A DNA stretch of 64,000 nucleotides, taken from NCBI GenBank assembly GCA_963556695.1, contig CAUWAG010000004.1, positions 2,046,001 to 2,110,000 of the forward strand, given 5' to 3'. The notes under the pieces are model-generated. The model had not been told where the DNA came from and did not search any database. It worked only from the letters and a program-made list of their open reading frames with translations. Numbering within the stretch: position 1 is the first letter of the stretch; the number at the start of each line of letters is the position of its first letter. This DNA comes from Anthostomella pinea (lineage: Eukaryota; Ascomycota; Sordariomycetes; Xylariales; Xylariaceae). Positions 1 to 10,419 of this stretch are shown here, piece after piece. Position numbers and translations under genes: made by a program.

Positions 1-117
1 GACTGGGATCGCGAATGGCAGAAGTGGCCCGTTACCATACTGTGTGGAATTTACGCTGGCTACGTCGTGGGCAAGCTGCTTGGCGGTACTGTCGCCTTTG
101 GGAAACGTTTCGGCTGA
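1..117 (+). CDS. 3' end of a membrane-protein gene (partial)
   Basis: Frame 1 is open from the window edge and stops at TGA 115-117, giving the last 38 residues of a protein. They contain a hydrophobic stretch ([14 protein letters not shown]) followed by a short basic tail ending KRFG, which looks like a C-terminal transmembrane helix. The start and most of the gene lie outside the window. I do not recognise the family. The overlapping frame with its own ATG at 15 has no membrane-like pattern and is probably a shadow. Confidence 0.5.
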   Translation, partial: DWDREWQKWPVTILCGIYAGYVVGKLLGGTVAFGKRFG

Positions 118-1339
118 TACCTTTACGGGACTTCGAGGCGTTCAGACGCGAACTTGCTAGGAATCAGTCCACGAGCCTTGACCTGATTACCAAGTGTCCG
201 AGAGGAATGAGCACCAAAGTCGCTCAGAAAAGCCATGCAACATGGTCAGCAAGAGGCTCGCTCTGTGGCTCATTGTGAGAGTGGACAGCTATCAGGAGGT
301 ATGGCTTTACTATGGTAAGCTTTTCCATTCGTTTCCCGCCCCAACGACAAGATCCTCCCATGGCGTCAGTCTCTACTATCAGGCCCGCGGTGGGAGGTTC
401 TGTTCAGCTGCTTTTCAAGTGTCATTACTCATACCAGCAAGTCCAATTCTGGGATTCTTATGTCTCCTGCTTCGTTCAGCTACCCATTCAGCACATTCAG
501 CACGAGCACTTGAGATGTAATCTCGTCCGTTCCCTTTGTCAATCGATCCTCGTCACTGCCTATTCCTCTGTTTTCTGCGCGCATCGTCGCACATATCACT
601 TCCTCGTCAGTTGGAGAATATCGCGGTTCATCCTTGATTGCCATCATACCTTCGAACACTTTCCACTAACAATTCCACAGTATCATCAGCCATCATTAGC
701 CTTCAAAAGCATACGTATACAGCTACCAGCTACCTGAATCAATGCTGTTCATCTTCACGTCTTTCGATACCACCATATGACTGTCGTTCTGGGACCAGTC
801 CTAATCGGGTCATCACGTCGTCATCGTTCCCAATATTCATGGTGTTATCATCGATGGTATCCTTCTACCAGCCCTCAAGCCTTGCTGACCATTATCATCT
901 TCAAGCAGTTGACTTTCCTCGAAAATATGACAATCAAGAGGAGGTCTCGAATAATCCATGACTTGTTTAACCTCGTTGTAGGCGACGTGAACCTCGCCAT
1001 TTTGATGAATGTCCTCGGAACAGGGGGCATTGAGCGCGACAGACAGAAGTCCACTGGCCACACCTGGTTTGCTGACCTCGAGCCTGTCAGAGCCTGTCAT
1101 CCATGAGTATTACATATCAGTCGCCGCCGTCTGTCGCCGAGTACACGACAACTCCACGATCGTCACCAACCCTATCCACCACCCTGCTTTGAACTGGTTT
1201 CACACAGATGTAGCTATACCTGAATGACAAAATTCGTGAGATGTGTTCTTACTGAGCTAATGTTACTAATGTGTATGTATGTGTGTCGCTGTCATCTGCT
1301 GTCTCTCCCTATTTGTCACTATAGCCCTCTATCCTTACG
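118..1339. other. Gene-free stretch
   Basis: Only short overlapping open frames of low-complexity composition are present. I see no splice-consistent gene model, RNA gene or clear repeat. Confidence 0.5.
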
Positions 1340-2150
1340 CCTTGCCGTCTGTCGTTACACCTTGCCGTCAACGTTGATATGCTGTCACCCCTTGCCGTCG
1401 CTGTGGTTCTCTGGTGCGACTGTCCACCGTCATCGTCGTTTCTTACTGTCACTCGCTGCCGATATATATTTTTTTACCGTAGCCCTGTGCTGTCACTTTG
1501 ACTCTCTGCTGTAGTCTTGGGGTTCACTATGGTCCTCTGGTGTGATCCTCTGCTAGAATCATCTGCTGTAATTCCCTGGAATCCACTGCTATCACTATGG
1601 TCCCCGTATGCTACTGTGGATCTCTGCTGCCATTGTACTGCTTCGCTGTCGCTATCCTCCTCTGCTCCCTTACGATCCCCTGCTGTCCCAGTAGCCCTCT
1701 GCTGTGGTCCCCGTAGCACCTGCTATCCCCGTAGTTTGCTGTCCCTGTAGCCCTCTGGCACTGTACTTAGCTACCCCCCGTAGTTTTCCTACTGTCCCTA
1801 CAGTACCTTGCTGTCTCCATGGTCCGCATGCTGTCCCGTCGTCCCCATGCTGTCCCTGTGGTTTCCATGCTGTCTCTGTGCCCCTTCTTGCCCTTACACT
1901 CCCTTCTTTGCCATGCACCCTGCTGTCACCGATGCCCTCTGTTGCTGTTACCGATACTTTGCTGCTATTACCGTTTCATTATGTATGCGGGTCCTCAAGA
2001 GGTTATTTTGGACATATGGGCCATCGGTAATGGTTTTTTATTACTGTTACCGACGCTTTCGGCTATTGTTACCGATGTCTGCTGCTGCTATCACCGATGT
2101 CTTCTGCTATTGTTACCGATGCACTCTGCTGCTGTCACCGAACCCCCATG
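1340..2150. repeat. Degenerate CTG/pyrimidine-rich repeat array
   Basis: About 0.8 kb built from imperfect, irregularly spaced copies of short words such as 'ctgctgtccc', 'gtagccctctg' and, towards the end, 'ctgctgttaccgat'. The plus strand is strongly pyrimidine-rich. Copies differ by substitutions and small indels, so this is an old, decayed minisatellite-like tract. Frames are open across it only because stops are rare in this composition. Confidence 0.6.
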
Positions 2151-2718
2151 TGTCCAAAGTAGGCTCTTAAGGACCCGCCCACTTGATCAAACGGTAACAT
2201 AACCAGAGCAAAGGGATGTAACCGGTGACAGTCCGGAGACCTCTTAATCAGGTATAACACAGGTTGCCTTTTGAAGTTATCTTCTTTTTTCTGTATCCGA
2301 AGATAACCCTTTTAAGATCACAGTTGCAACAGATGATATGCCATCAATTTCTAGCTACATACAGGTGCTTAGAGGCAAGCACAAGCCCTTACTTGCAGTC
2401 CATAATCTTAGATATAAGAGCAATACACCTATGACATTCCTTCATGTCCTATTTCATATGATGTGAGGCTATCACAACCTTCATTTGCACTGTAGAGGTC
2501 CAGATCATGAGGGAGACCGATGAGAACAAAGAAAAACTGGCTCTGCAAGGTTGGTAGTGTAGCTGTATTATTGCAGTGTTACATGCACTCATCATGTCTT
2601 GCGTTGATACAGACCAAGTAGAAGACACATGAGGAGAGAAGGTACTGTAAGAGGTGGTTGATTTGCTACAGTCATGCGTGTTCTATCATGTGTGTGTAGG
2701 TCCCCATCTAGGGCGTGA
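2151..2718. other. Gene-free stretch
   Basis: No coding or RNA signal found. The sequence is of mixed composition with several near-identical short words but no clear repeat unit. Confidence 0.4.
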
Positions 2719-3228
2719 GTGATGTTGTGCCCTAACCCCTATCGTGGCCTGGGGGTGTCCGGCCTCAGCATGTTGCTGTCGCCTTGTGCTCGGCGCAGAT
2801 ATAATCACCAAGCCCGGAGTCCAACCTGCCACCATGTCACACATCTACATCTACAGAAATCGTACCTTCCTACTCGGCGATCAGCCATTACACTCAAGCA
2901 ACTGCAGACCAAGGCGACGAAGTGCTTCATTTACTTTCCTGGCACCGACCTACCACAGAATCGAACCTTCCAGTCCCTGTTGTCCAGACATCAAGGCCTG
3001 CGCTCTCGAGTCGCCGAGCTGCAAAATTCGCACCTGGTACTGGTGATCTGTCACTCCACACCCAGGCCCAAATTCCCATAAATATCTGAGGACCCGGTAC
3101 CTTTTTCCATCCCTCGCCCTGACAACACCACGCCTATTCTCACCCTCAACACATTCAATCTTCACGCAGTTCAGGATCTCCACCGAGGTAACGAAGTCAC
3201 CATTAGCTACCTCCAGGAGTCCGTATAA
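2719..3228 (+). pseudogene. Decayed SET-domain-like reading frame
   Basis: One plus-strand frame runs from ATG 2719 to TAA 3226-3228, broken only by an in-frame TAA at 3079-3081. Near its end it reads HAVQDLHRGNEVTISYL (from 3163), which resembles the closing motif of SET methyltransferases (A-RD-I-x-x-GEE-ITISY). A CHS..PRP segment lies 37 codons upstream (3049), close to the spacing and shape of the NHSCxPN motif. The N-terminal SET part is not convincing. This looks like the remains of a SMYD-like SET gene. The alternative is a chance match in an old non-coding stretch. Confidence 0.35.
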
Positions 3229-4572
3229 TCATCGTCATACCAGCGGGACGAGGAACCGTGGTACCTGATGAAGCGGCACCCTATCATGTGCGGCCTGAAC
3301 GGTGGTTTCATACCTTTCCCATGTTTCAACCCCAAATCATTGCACTTCGCATTTCCAGCAACTTGAGCTTGCTGACTTCTGACCTCTAGACCTTGAGCTG
3401 TTCCTCCTCCAACTGAACCGAACCGACCAGCTGAATATTGGTCCTATCCTTACATCATCCTATTTACACATATCCTTACATTATTCCATTACATCTATCT
3501 TACATCCATCATCCCACGCACCGGCCTAGACCTTTACCGACGCTGGCGGCACCTCCTCCGAGCAGGCACAAGTAAGCCATCTAACCACGGACTTCAACAA
3601 CTCCCTGCGCACCCTCGTCCCTTCCACCGACACAGCATATCACGAGGTCATCGCCGACCTGACTCCACCTGCGGCATTCATCAGTCCTAGGTTCACTACC
3701 GATACCTACGATCACACCCATCAGACATCTACCTACTCCCCAACGACCGCCACCTGCTTGGTGTACACAACGTCGCTCGACACGTGCTGATACTTACCAG
3801 TACCTCCGAGCAGGATAGAATACGGCCCTGGCTGGACTTTAAGATCCGTGGAAAAAGATTCCAACCTGTACCTATCTCCTCCTTCGACCTATCTTCTTCG
3901 TGTTGCTGTATCGTGCGTCCAGTTCTACAGCAACTCTCACTCCCGAAGAAAATCTTCACCAAGGCGGCAACTCGTTGCCATCAGCACCTGCGCCTACCAG
4001 GACTGGCACGTACCTTCTGGGGACCACTGTTCAGTACATTCACTTCGGTAAGTCACCTCTCTGCTCCCCCAGATTCCGTGGACCCGGGTTTCCCTTCCCA
4101 ATTTGTGCCTGGTTTTTCTTTTCCCCATGCAGGGCACCCAACTCTCGCCTTATTTCTTCAGCCCACACTTTTCCAACCTGCACCTTCCCATCACCTACCA
4201 ACTTTCTTCAGGACAACTCAACAACCTGCACCAAGGCACTGCTGCATCTTGACATACTCATTCAACACAACAACGACTAAGCACACAACATCCGTCGCAC
4301 TCTTCACCTGCAATTCTTACACTTATTACACCTATTACCTATCCATTATTATTACACTTATTTACATTATCTTATTTACTACATCATCTTATTACTTACA
4401 TCCATCTATCCATCTATTTACTCCTACACCTACATCACATCATCCGTCCACCACGGACATTCCGTCCTACCATCACCTTCACTCCTTCCCGACACCGCGA
4501 CACCACAACAGTCAGACGCGCGTACTCACACTCCGCCACAATCCGCAGATCGTCAATTCGACAATCGTCACG
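3229..4572. other. Gene-free stretch and upstream region of the 4573 gene
   Basis: A frame open from about 3533 to 3790 has fairly coding-like composition but no start, domain or splice partner that I can defend. From about 4290 to 4450 the plus strand becomes rich in 'ttac/atcc' pyrimidine words, typical of a fungal promoter or 5' leader for the gene starting at 4573. Confidence 0.4.
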
Positions 4573-5120
4573 ATGCCGATGCAGTGGACCGACAAGGTGG
4601 ACCGTGACCTGATGGTCGCAATGTTCCTCGCCAACCACACGGGCAACAAAGCGGACTTCAAGATCACGGTCCCGTGGGCCAAGGTGATGGAGAACATGGG
4701 CAAGATGGGCTATGCCCCGACCAAGGAATCCGTCTCGTAAGTCTCCCTCCACCCCAACACGACTGGCATGCACGACCGCCACCTCAGCATTGCTCATCCC
4801 ACTGTGTAACAAGACCCATACTGACCTTCCCTCTCCCCCCTCACAGACAGCGATGGAGCAAGGTGATCCTCTGGGACGCCAGAAAGGAGTATCCCGAGCT
4901 CTTCACCGATGCCAACGCATCTCCGGCCGGTACGCCGGCCAAGGCGGCCGCAACCATGCGCAAGCGAGCGCGAAAGGTCAAGACCGAGCAGGTGCTAGAA
5001 CAGCACGACGGCACCGCCGAGGAGGAGGACTCCGACAACTCCGACGCGGACACCAAGCCGCCGCGAAAGAAGAAGACTGCGACAACAAAGATCCCCAAGC
5101 AGGGGGATAACGCAGTCTAG
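4573..5120 (+). CDS. Small Myb/SANT-like nuclear protein
   Basis: Two exons, 4573-4736 and 4847-5120, join in phase across a GTAAGT..CACAG intron to give 145 residues. Residues 1-65 form a compact helical, tryptophan-containing region: the start MPMQWTDKVDRDLMVAM, then a VPWAKVMENMG helix, then QRWSKVILWD. It resembles the Myb/SANT-like DNA-binding fold seen in many short fungal proteins. The C-terminal half is acidic and lysine-rich (EEEDSDNSD, PPRKKKTATT) and looks like a disordered nuclear-localisation tail. The splice is supported because only the 4846 acceptor keeps the conserved-looking frame; the next AG (4850) breaks it. A role in chromatin or transcription is inference from the fold and the basic tail. 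Confidence 0.75.
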
Positions 5121-6380
5121 CTTGCATGCCAGCACTGCGTCACCCACCCTACCGACCCATCAACCAATAAACGAGCTATCGTTAACCCTGCTTGGGGATC
5201 TTGACGGGGCGAACAGGGGATGGACGCACGATGCTGCATTGTGCAGCTCTACACTGTTGGTTCTGTGGCCTGCTTGGCCTATGAGGGCCATGAGGTTATT
5301 CGCGATGGGTTTTATAGTCACTTGCATTTATGTTGATACGCAAAGCATGGCGCTGGGTTTATTCTGGCATGTTGTACATTGACCTCTGCCCATACTATTA
5401 GACAGGCGAGGCACCGCTGCTAGGTGACCTCTGCACTGCACTTAGTTATTGATTTTCGAATTTCTCACCTCTACTTCTTTCTCGTGATTTACGTGCCTGA
5501 CATGCCCTGTGAAAAATTTTCTTCTCTCTAAATATGTGCGTACCGCTTGGGAATTCGGTGTGCTGGTCTGTCTGCACTTGCGTGCGGCCCGAGGTACGTA
5601 GGGTTTGTGCCCGTTTAAACAATGTCGATGCCTATGTCGGTTCGGCGATCATGTCGATGCCCGTGTCAGCAATCATGTCATATCCCATGCTGGCAATTAT
5701 ATTATGTACCAGATAGATGGCGTAAGGTGGAGAGGGATGATGGTCTATTTATTCATGGTTACCGGTACTGTCTGGCTGGATGGACTATTTGTATGTGAAA
5801 TGGGTGGCACGTGCCCGTGAACTGGGACTCCTGGCCATGAATAGCGGCCCATCTGTACCATGTTAGCAATTATATGATGTACCATGTTGACGATACAGTC
5901 AAGCTGTCCCAGGTTTTCCATGTTAGGAATAGTGTTACGTCCCATGATAGCAATTGTGAACACCTTACGTTAGTAACGACTTTCCCGGTTGGATGACTTC
6001 TTACCTATGTTAAACTGACCTGACAAAAATCTCCACCCGAGCCCGCATACAAACCAGGACACCCCATGTTCTAAATATTGTAGTAAAATAACCTTGAGGT
6101 CTATGAACAAGCTATCTTCAATATGTTATTTACAAGCGAATTTAAACCATAGTCTACTAAACCGTTATTGCGGTACTATTTTGCTTTATTTTATTATTCA
6201 AAGCTAAATGTAGGGTGTTTTAATGTAAATCTAGGGTCGGGCGGAGACTTTTGTCACCTTAGTGTAGCGATCACGTCCCATGTTAACAGTCACTTCATCA
6301 GCCTTGTTGTCGTCTCCATGGACAGGACTATGCTCATCCTTCACGACGTGACGTGTCTGATGATTTTCATGGTTTGTTTC
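5121..6380. other. AT-rich gene-free stretch
   Basis: No gene model found. From about 6050 to 6240 the DNA is notably AT-rich with many TpA steps, in contrast to the flanking genes, which would fit RIP-decayed repeat DNA. The segment 5630-5960 holds a degenerate repeat listed separately. Confidence 0.5.
5630..5960. repeat. Degenerate 'catgttagcaattatatgatg' repeat
   Basis: Repeated imperfect copies of a unit around 'catgttagcaattatatgatg' occur near 5650, 5675, 5860, 5880 and 5925, with variants such as 'catgctggcaattatattatg'. Many differences are C/T or G/A. The family is unknown; it may be the remains of a minisatellite or RIP-damaged element. Confidence 0.45.
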
Positions 6381-6480
6381 TTTGATCCTTTGATTCCAGA
6401 TATCCTATTCTTCCAACACCCTCTACACATGGGCTTTTAGCAAACTGTGCTTGGGCCATGATATAACTGCCATGACCATC
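6381..6480. repeat. Orphan copy of the 3' end of the adjacent phosphodiesterase gene
   Basis: About 100 bases here match 6540-6641, which cover the last codons and stop of the neighbouring minus-strand gene, in the same orientation. The copies share 'ccaacaccct' and 'cacatgggc' blocks. Most mismatches are C or G in the gene copy against T or A in the orphan copy, a RIP-like direction. It is a partial tandem duplication left downstream of the gene. Confidence 0.65.
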
Positions 6481-6562
6481 AGCTGGACCCGGCCCATCCT
6501 TTACGAAATATAACATGACACCATCGAGATCTTCACAGCTTGATTCTTTGATTCTGGGTATC

Positions 6563-7994
6563 CTATCCCTCCAACACCCTCCGCACATGGGCCTTTGGCG
6601 AACCATGCTTCACCCACGATATAACCACCCAGACCAGCAGCCCCACATGATATGCCACCATCTCCATCCAAAACCTCGTCTTCTTGCCCCAGGACCGTAC
6701 CCTCGACCGTCTCTTAAATGCCATCTGCCCCCCTCCCCCTCCCTCGCTATCCACCTCTTCCCCTTTCCGCCCCATCCGCTCACACACCTCTCGGAACAGC
6801 TTGGGCTCATCCGTGATGACACCTGAGAGCCCGCGGCGCACGCTCCACTCCATCCAGTCCTCCTCATTGACGGTCCAGACATGGACCGACACGCCCTGAC
6901 GCTTCATGTCGCGCAGGAAGTGGCGACTGCATGGCGAGGCCAGCGTGTGCCGCAGCATGCTGAAAGAGATGTTTGGGACATGTACCAGCTGGCGTGCATA
7001 TGCTGCCGACCAGCCCACATGTGTGATGGGGTAGCCAGGGAGGTGCTTCTGGCTGAGTTTTATATATGTCGCCTGATGTGAGAGTTAGCACAAGGAGGGG
7101 AGAAGATGTAAGGGAATAGGTGTATCTTGAGAGAAGACGTACATTCCAGCAACATGCCGTTAACCTCTCGCTCCACGGCCGCTTACTGGGTACCGAGGCG
7201 ATGGTCTCGGCTGTCCTCCGCATGATCTCTTCAGCGTCGTCGTGCATCTGCGGATCAGGTCAGCCTTGCTTGGTCCCTTGCTTCAAGCTGTAAGAGAGCC
7301 AAGGCGGAATGGTGAATGATGTACAACAACAGTCCATCATCAAGCTAGACATGCCATGAACGCAATGACCAGCAAAGCACCCCCTCAATCCAGCTGGAAC
7401 CCCTGACCATCCCACCCGCCCCACACCACAAAGAATCACACAAATCAGCAAGCATCCTCACCTTGACATCCAGCATAACCCACACCCCCTCCAGCCCAGG
7501 CTTAGCCAAATACTCCAGCAGATCCGAAAAGCGCGGCAGGGGCTGCTCCGGCCTCCGCAGTGTGCGCAGCGTCTTCAGGTAGTCCCAGTCGCGCTCGCAC
7601 ACCTTGGCCTCGTCGCCATAGCACCGCGCCAGCGTCTCGTCGTGGCACAGCACCACGACGCCGTCCTTGGAGAGGTGCAGGTCGGTCTCGATGGCGTGGG
7701 CGCCCGCCTCGACGGCCGCGCGAAAGGCGAGCATGGTGTTCTCGGGGGCGGCCGACTTGAAGCCCCGGTGGGCTATTGTTTGGGGCATTGGACGGCTTTG
7801 GGAGGTGCTTGCTGCTGCTGCTGCTGCTGCTGGGAAACGAAGGGTTGTCAGTGGGTTGGGTTGGCTTGTCTGTTTGTGGTGTGTGAGGGGACGTGATGCT
7901 GGAATGCTGGCTGCGAATCTGCAGGAGCAAGGTGATATAGAGGGCTTGAGGACTCACCAGGCTCGCGCAACAGCGGTGTCTGTTCACCAGACAT
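6563..7994 (-). CDS. Glycerophosphodiester phosphodiesterase family, Pgc1-type
   Basis: Four exons on the minus strand: 7958-7994, 7462-7829, 7143-7247 and 6563-7072, about 339 residues, close to yeast Pgc1 (321). Family knowledge: GDPD-fold enzymes hydrolyse glycerophosphodiesters, and Pgc1 degrades phosphatidylglycerol as a phospholipase C. Seen: the GDPD start IAHRGFKSAAPENTMLAF with catalytic HR and PENT, then ETDLHLSKDGVVVLCHDETL (metal-binding E-x-D and the HDxxL motif), MLDVK, and the C-terminal VHVWTVNEEDWM block. The end has a hydrophobic helix (VGLLVWVVISW) that would anchor it in a membrane, as in Pgc1. The first exon encodes MSGEQTPLLREP, with a dileucine-like signal. It fits the phase exactly, but a start at 7788 (MPQTIAHRG) is also possible. 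The acceptor of exon 2 lies in a CAG run. Confidence 0.85.
7812..7832 (-). repeat. (CAG)7 run forming the acceptor of intron 1
   Basis: Read on the minus strand, seven CAG units end the first intron of the phosphodiesterase gene. Each unit is a possible 3' splice site. Because the intron is in phase 1, every choice stays in frame and removes one alanine codon. Confidence 0.6.
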
Positions 7995-9862
7995 GGCGAC
8001 AGAGGAGCGTTTCTCAGTGAGGGGCAGCTCAGGGGCGGAGCTGTCTATGCGGAAGCGTTCAGAGACCATGGCTGATGCTGCTGTGGCCGTTCTCCTTTCT
8101 TTTCCTTTGTGTCCAAGATATAGAACCGGGAGTACTCGGCGCACAGCGGAGGTCGGAACTGTGAATAGGGTATTGAGTGGGTTCACTATGTCTATAGCGT
8201 CATAAAAGCAAGCCAGCACATTGCCTGACCACAGGACTTGCGACAAGGAGACGGGCGAGGTAACATAGGGATAAAGAAGACAAGACGAGAGACCAGCTCG
8301 GGTCGCAGGGTATAATAAGAAAGAGGTGGTAAAGGTGGTAACGTAGACTACTACGTTGATGGCGGTAGGCTATCACCATGCACACGCGCATCGTATGCAA
8401 CGAGAACAAGAAACGAACCGGACGAATAGATGGCGTGAATCACGCCACGACTCGCTGCACCCTCATGCTCTCAGCACATCAGATCAGAGCTCGGGGGCCA
8501 ACTTCTCTGTCGATGCCATCGCGGCCAACCTACCTGCAACCCTTTGGCGTTCGGTGTTTACGCAACTCGGGATGTTGTAGCAGGCCGTCCCCCCCTCAAG
8601 ACTGGTATCGTTAATGACGCCACCGGTGTTAACTCGGGGATTAGAAACCTGCGGCTGTCTCGGCTTGCTGGGTTCCGATGCCGTGCATGACATGGGGCGG
8701 GCGGATCACGCCCCGGGCTTCCTTTTCTTCAATGTTCCTGTTCCCTTTCCCTTTGCCGTGTGGAACATTCTTCAACTTGTATATCTAATCGGACCTCAGT
8801 TACTGCTTTATCAGCAGTCTTATGCGACGGCGCTATGGACTTGACATATTATTCAACGACCTGGAGACCTACCATATCTCGTTGTGACTTATTCCAGATA
8901 CAACTCCAGCCACCAGGTAATGCTACCTATGCATCGTAATACACAGCAGAGTACTTCTCGCATGAAGCGGGCTTTTTTCTTCGAACCTGGCCTGTTATAT
9001 CACACCAGCCCTGCCTAACCCGAACATGACCAACAGCAGCCTCACGATCCGATGCTGTACAACCACACAGTCAGTCCTGTGTGCGTAGTACACACACACA
9101 TACATACAGGAACACTCATGTATGTAAAGTAATCTAAAGCCCCCAGACTCAGTGCCACCGCAACCATGCCGAGGCCGCATGGCAGATCCAGGCTGATCTC
9201 CGCTCCGGGGCCATGTCTCTCCATGTGTGTAACGCGCGGCCTCACCACATGTAAGTAAGCAAGTACAACCTGTGGTGGTTACACCTCACATGGAGCAGGG
9301 CTACATGTAGCTAAGGGTTGATGCTTGAGGCTTGTGGCACGCCGGAAAAGCGATTCGGCTGGCGAGCACGTGTACATGGTGTCACTTCGTCGCACAAGAC
9401 ATAGATGGACAGCACACGATAAAGCCGGACAAGAGGACAGGACAGGACAGGATACGGCAGACTCGTAAGATATCCTGAATGTTTTCGTTGGCCACGATAA
9501 ACAGGTATAATACCTGACTCCCATTTTCCTCCTTGAATCCTCCCTATCAGAGAAGGATGTAATGTAATCAAGAAGAAGGAAGATCAGAGGTAGATGTAGT
9601 AGTAATAGACGCAACCAATATGCTCCTCCCGGACACCATGATTCCCGGACCAAAGTGCCCCTTCCCTCCATGTATATAATCCATACAACCCATATAACCC
9701 ACACCATACTCCTAGCAGAGCAAATCCTAAGTAAGAGTAAGAACTCTCCCCACGCATGGATATAAGACCGTACAATACCCAATATATACGAACGCCGCCC
9801 CTAGCAGAAAGGCCGTCTGTCAATCATGAAACCCCCGGTTTCAAGGGTCAAGCGAAACGTCG
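7995..9862. other. Gene-free stretch between two minus-strand genes
   Basis: This should hold the promoter and leader of the phosphodiesterase gene (8.0-8.4 kb) and the 3' flank of the zinc-cluster gene (about 9.3-9.86 kb). I found no further gene; open frames are short and lack domains or splice partners. Confidence 0.5.
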
Positions 9863-10382
9863 TCATAATCCCATGTTGCTCAAATCCAGCCCGTCCGATA
9901 TCAACGGCCCGTCGTGACTCGTCCGCGAGTGCTGCTGGTACTGTAGCATGCCCCCGTTCTGGTAGTCCTCCCCACCACCACCCATGCTGAGGTACAAATC
10001 GCTCGCCGAGGCGTGGTCGTCGACCGAGCTGATGCTGTCGTCACTAAGGCTAAGGCTAAGCACGCTCTGCGAGCCCACCGGGTTTGGGTTGTTCCCCCCT
10101 GTCGCCCCCGGCGCGAGGTCGCCGATGTTGAAGCCGGACAGGTCCCACGACTCGGGTGACCAATTCTCAAACTGCGTCGCGGCGCTCGTCGGGGTCTCGG
10201 TCATGGACGACGACGACCCAAGGGCCGGCCCGCCGTATATGGCGTCGTAGACGTTGACCTGGCCGCCGTCCATCGCGCCCAGGAGGGCTTCCCATTCCGA
10301 GAGCGAGACCCCGCCGCCGGAGCCGCCTCCTTTGTTCATCTGGTTTGCGTGATATAGGTGCGTATGTTGCTGCTGCTGCTGC

Positions 10383-10419
<37 letters not shown>

